Positions 63,995 through 64,000 of a stretch of 64,000 bases of DNA are shown here, piece by piece (position 1 is the first letter of the stretch; every line of letters begins with the position of its first letter). The stretch lies in NCBI GenBank assembly GCA_016933055.1, contig JAFGBS010000009.1:323590-387589 (forward strand), read 5' to 3'. Origin of the DNA: Promethearchaeota archaeon (GTDB lineage Archaea > Asgardarchaeota > Lokiarchaeia > Sigyniarchaeales > Promethearchaeaceae). A program made the position numbers and the translations under genes. The notes under the pieces were generated by a model that was given only the letters and a program-made list of their open reading frames with translations, did no database searches and was not told the origin of the DNA.

Positions 63995-64000
63995 GCTATA

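Overview
The window is AT-rich and gene-dense, and it reads as archaeal. It encodes a group II chaperonin (thermosome), eL38 and eL40 ribosomal proteins, a HerA ATPase with Mre11/Rad50, a TrmB-type regulator, endonuclease V and a NusA-like KH protein. Several small proteins of eukaryotic flavour (a roadblock/LC7 protein, a longin-like protein, and a long coiled-coil protein ending in a RING/PHD-type C4HC3 zinc finger) point to an Asgard archaeon, probably of the Lokiarchaeia/Promethearchaeia type. That placement is inferred from gene content. I saw no tRNA or rRNA gene, CRISPR array or insertion sequence.

Layout: (1) 1-7.5 kb: a MaoC-like dehydratase fragment, an aminotransferase, a TIM-barrel protein, an MFS exporter, the RING/PHD-type protein and a CDF metal transporter. 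(2) 7.5-11.4 kb: a glycyl radical enzyme with an extra N-terminal SCP2-like domain and its radical-SAM activase. (3) 11.5-16.2 kb: an ECF vitamin/metal transporter operon (T, fused A-A', S, then a degenerate HAD-like protein) and SfsA. (4) 16.3-22 kb: two UroD-type methyltransferases, an SCP2-like protein, and an FAD oxidase of the alkyl-DHAP-synthase type paired with a two-CCG Fe-S protein. (5) 22-28.2 kb: zinc-ribbon and membrane proteins of unknown role, glycerol kinase, two glutaredoxin-like proteins and ferredoxin:thioredoxin reductase. (6) 28.2-38 kb: a DNA adenine methylase, an ABC exporter, endonuclease V, a methyltransferase, a DUF362 protein with an unknown partner, and a B12-type radical SAM enzyme. 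(7) 38-48.3 kb: thermosome, glycine cleavage operon (T, H, PA, PB), NusA-like protein, eL38, eL40, PurE, TrmB, a desulforedoxin-like protein and a DHDPS-family aldolase. (8) 48.2-58.8 kb: unknown and ferredoxin-type regulators, longin-like protein, DUF72, DUF711, MBL hydrolase, PHP phosphatase, endonuclease III, a histidine-kinase-like protein with its response regulator, and roadblock. (9) 59-64 kb: a single-chain Mre11-Rad50 fusion lacking a zinc hook, and HerA.

The most unusual signal is translational. Five genes (thermosome, eL40, a response regulator, a TrmB regulator and an ECF S-component) look as if they start at ATT or ACG. Each candidate lies 6-9 bases after a Shine-Dalgarno match. 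In three of them no ATG, GTG or TTG lies between the upstream in-frame stop and residues that belong to the conserved fold. The other main points of interest are the Mre11-Rad50 fusion, the SCP2-glycyl radical enzyme fusion, and the kinase whose phospho-acceptor His is Asn.
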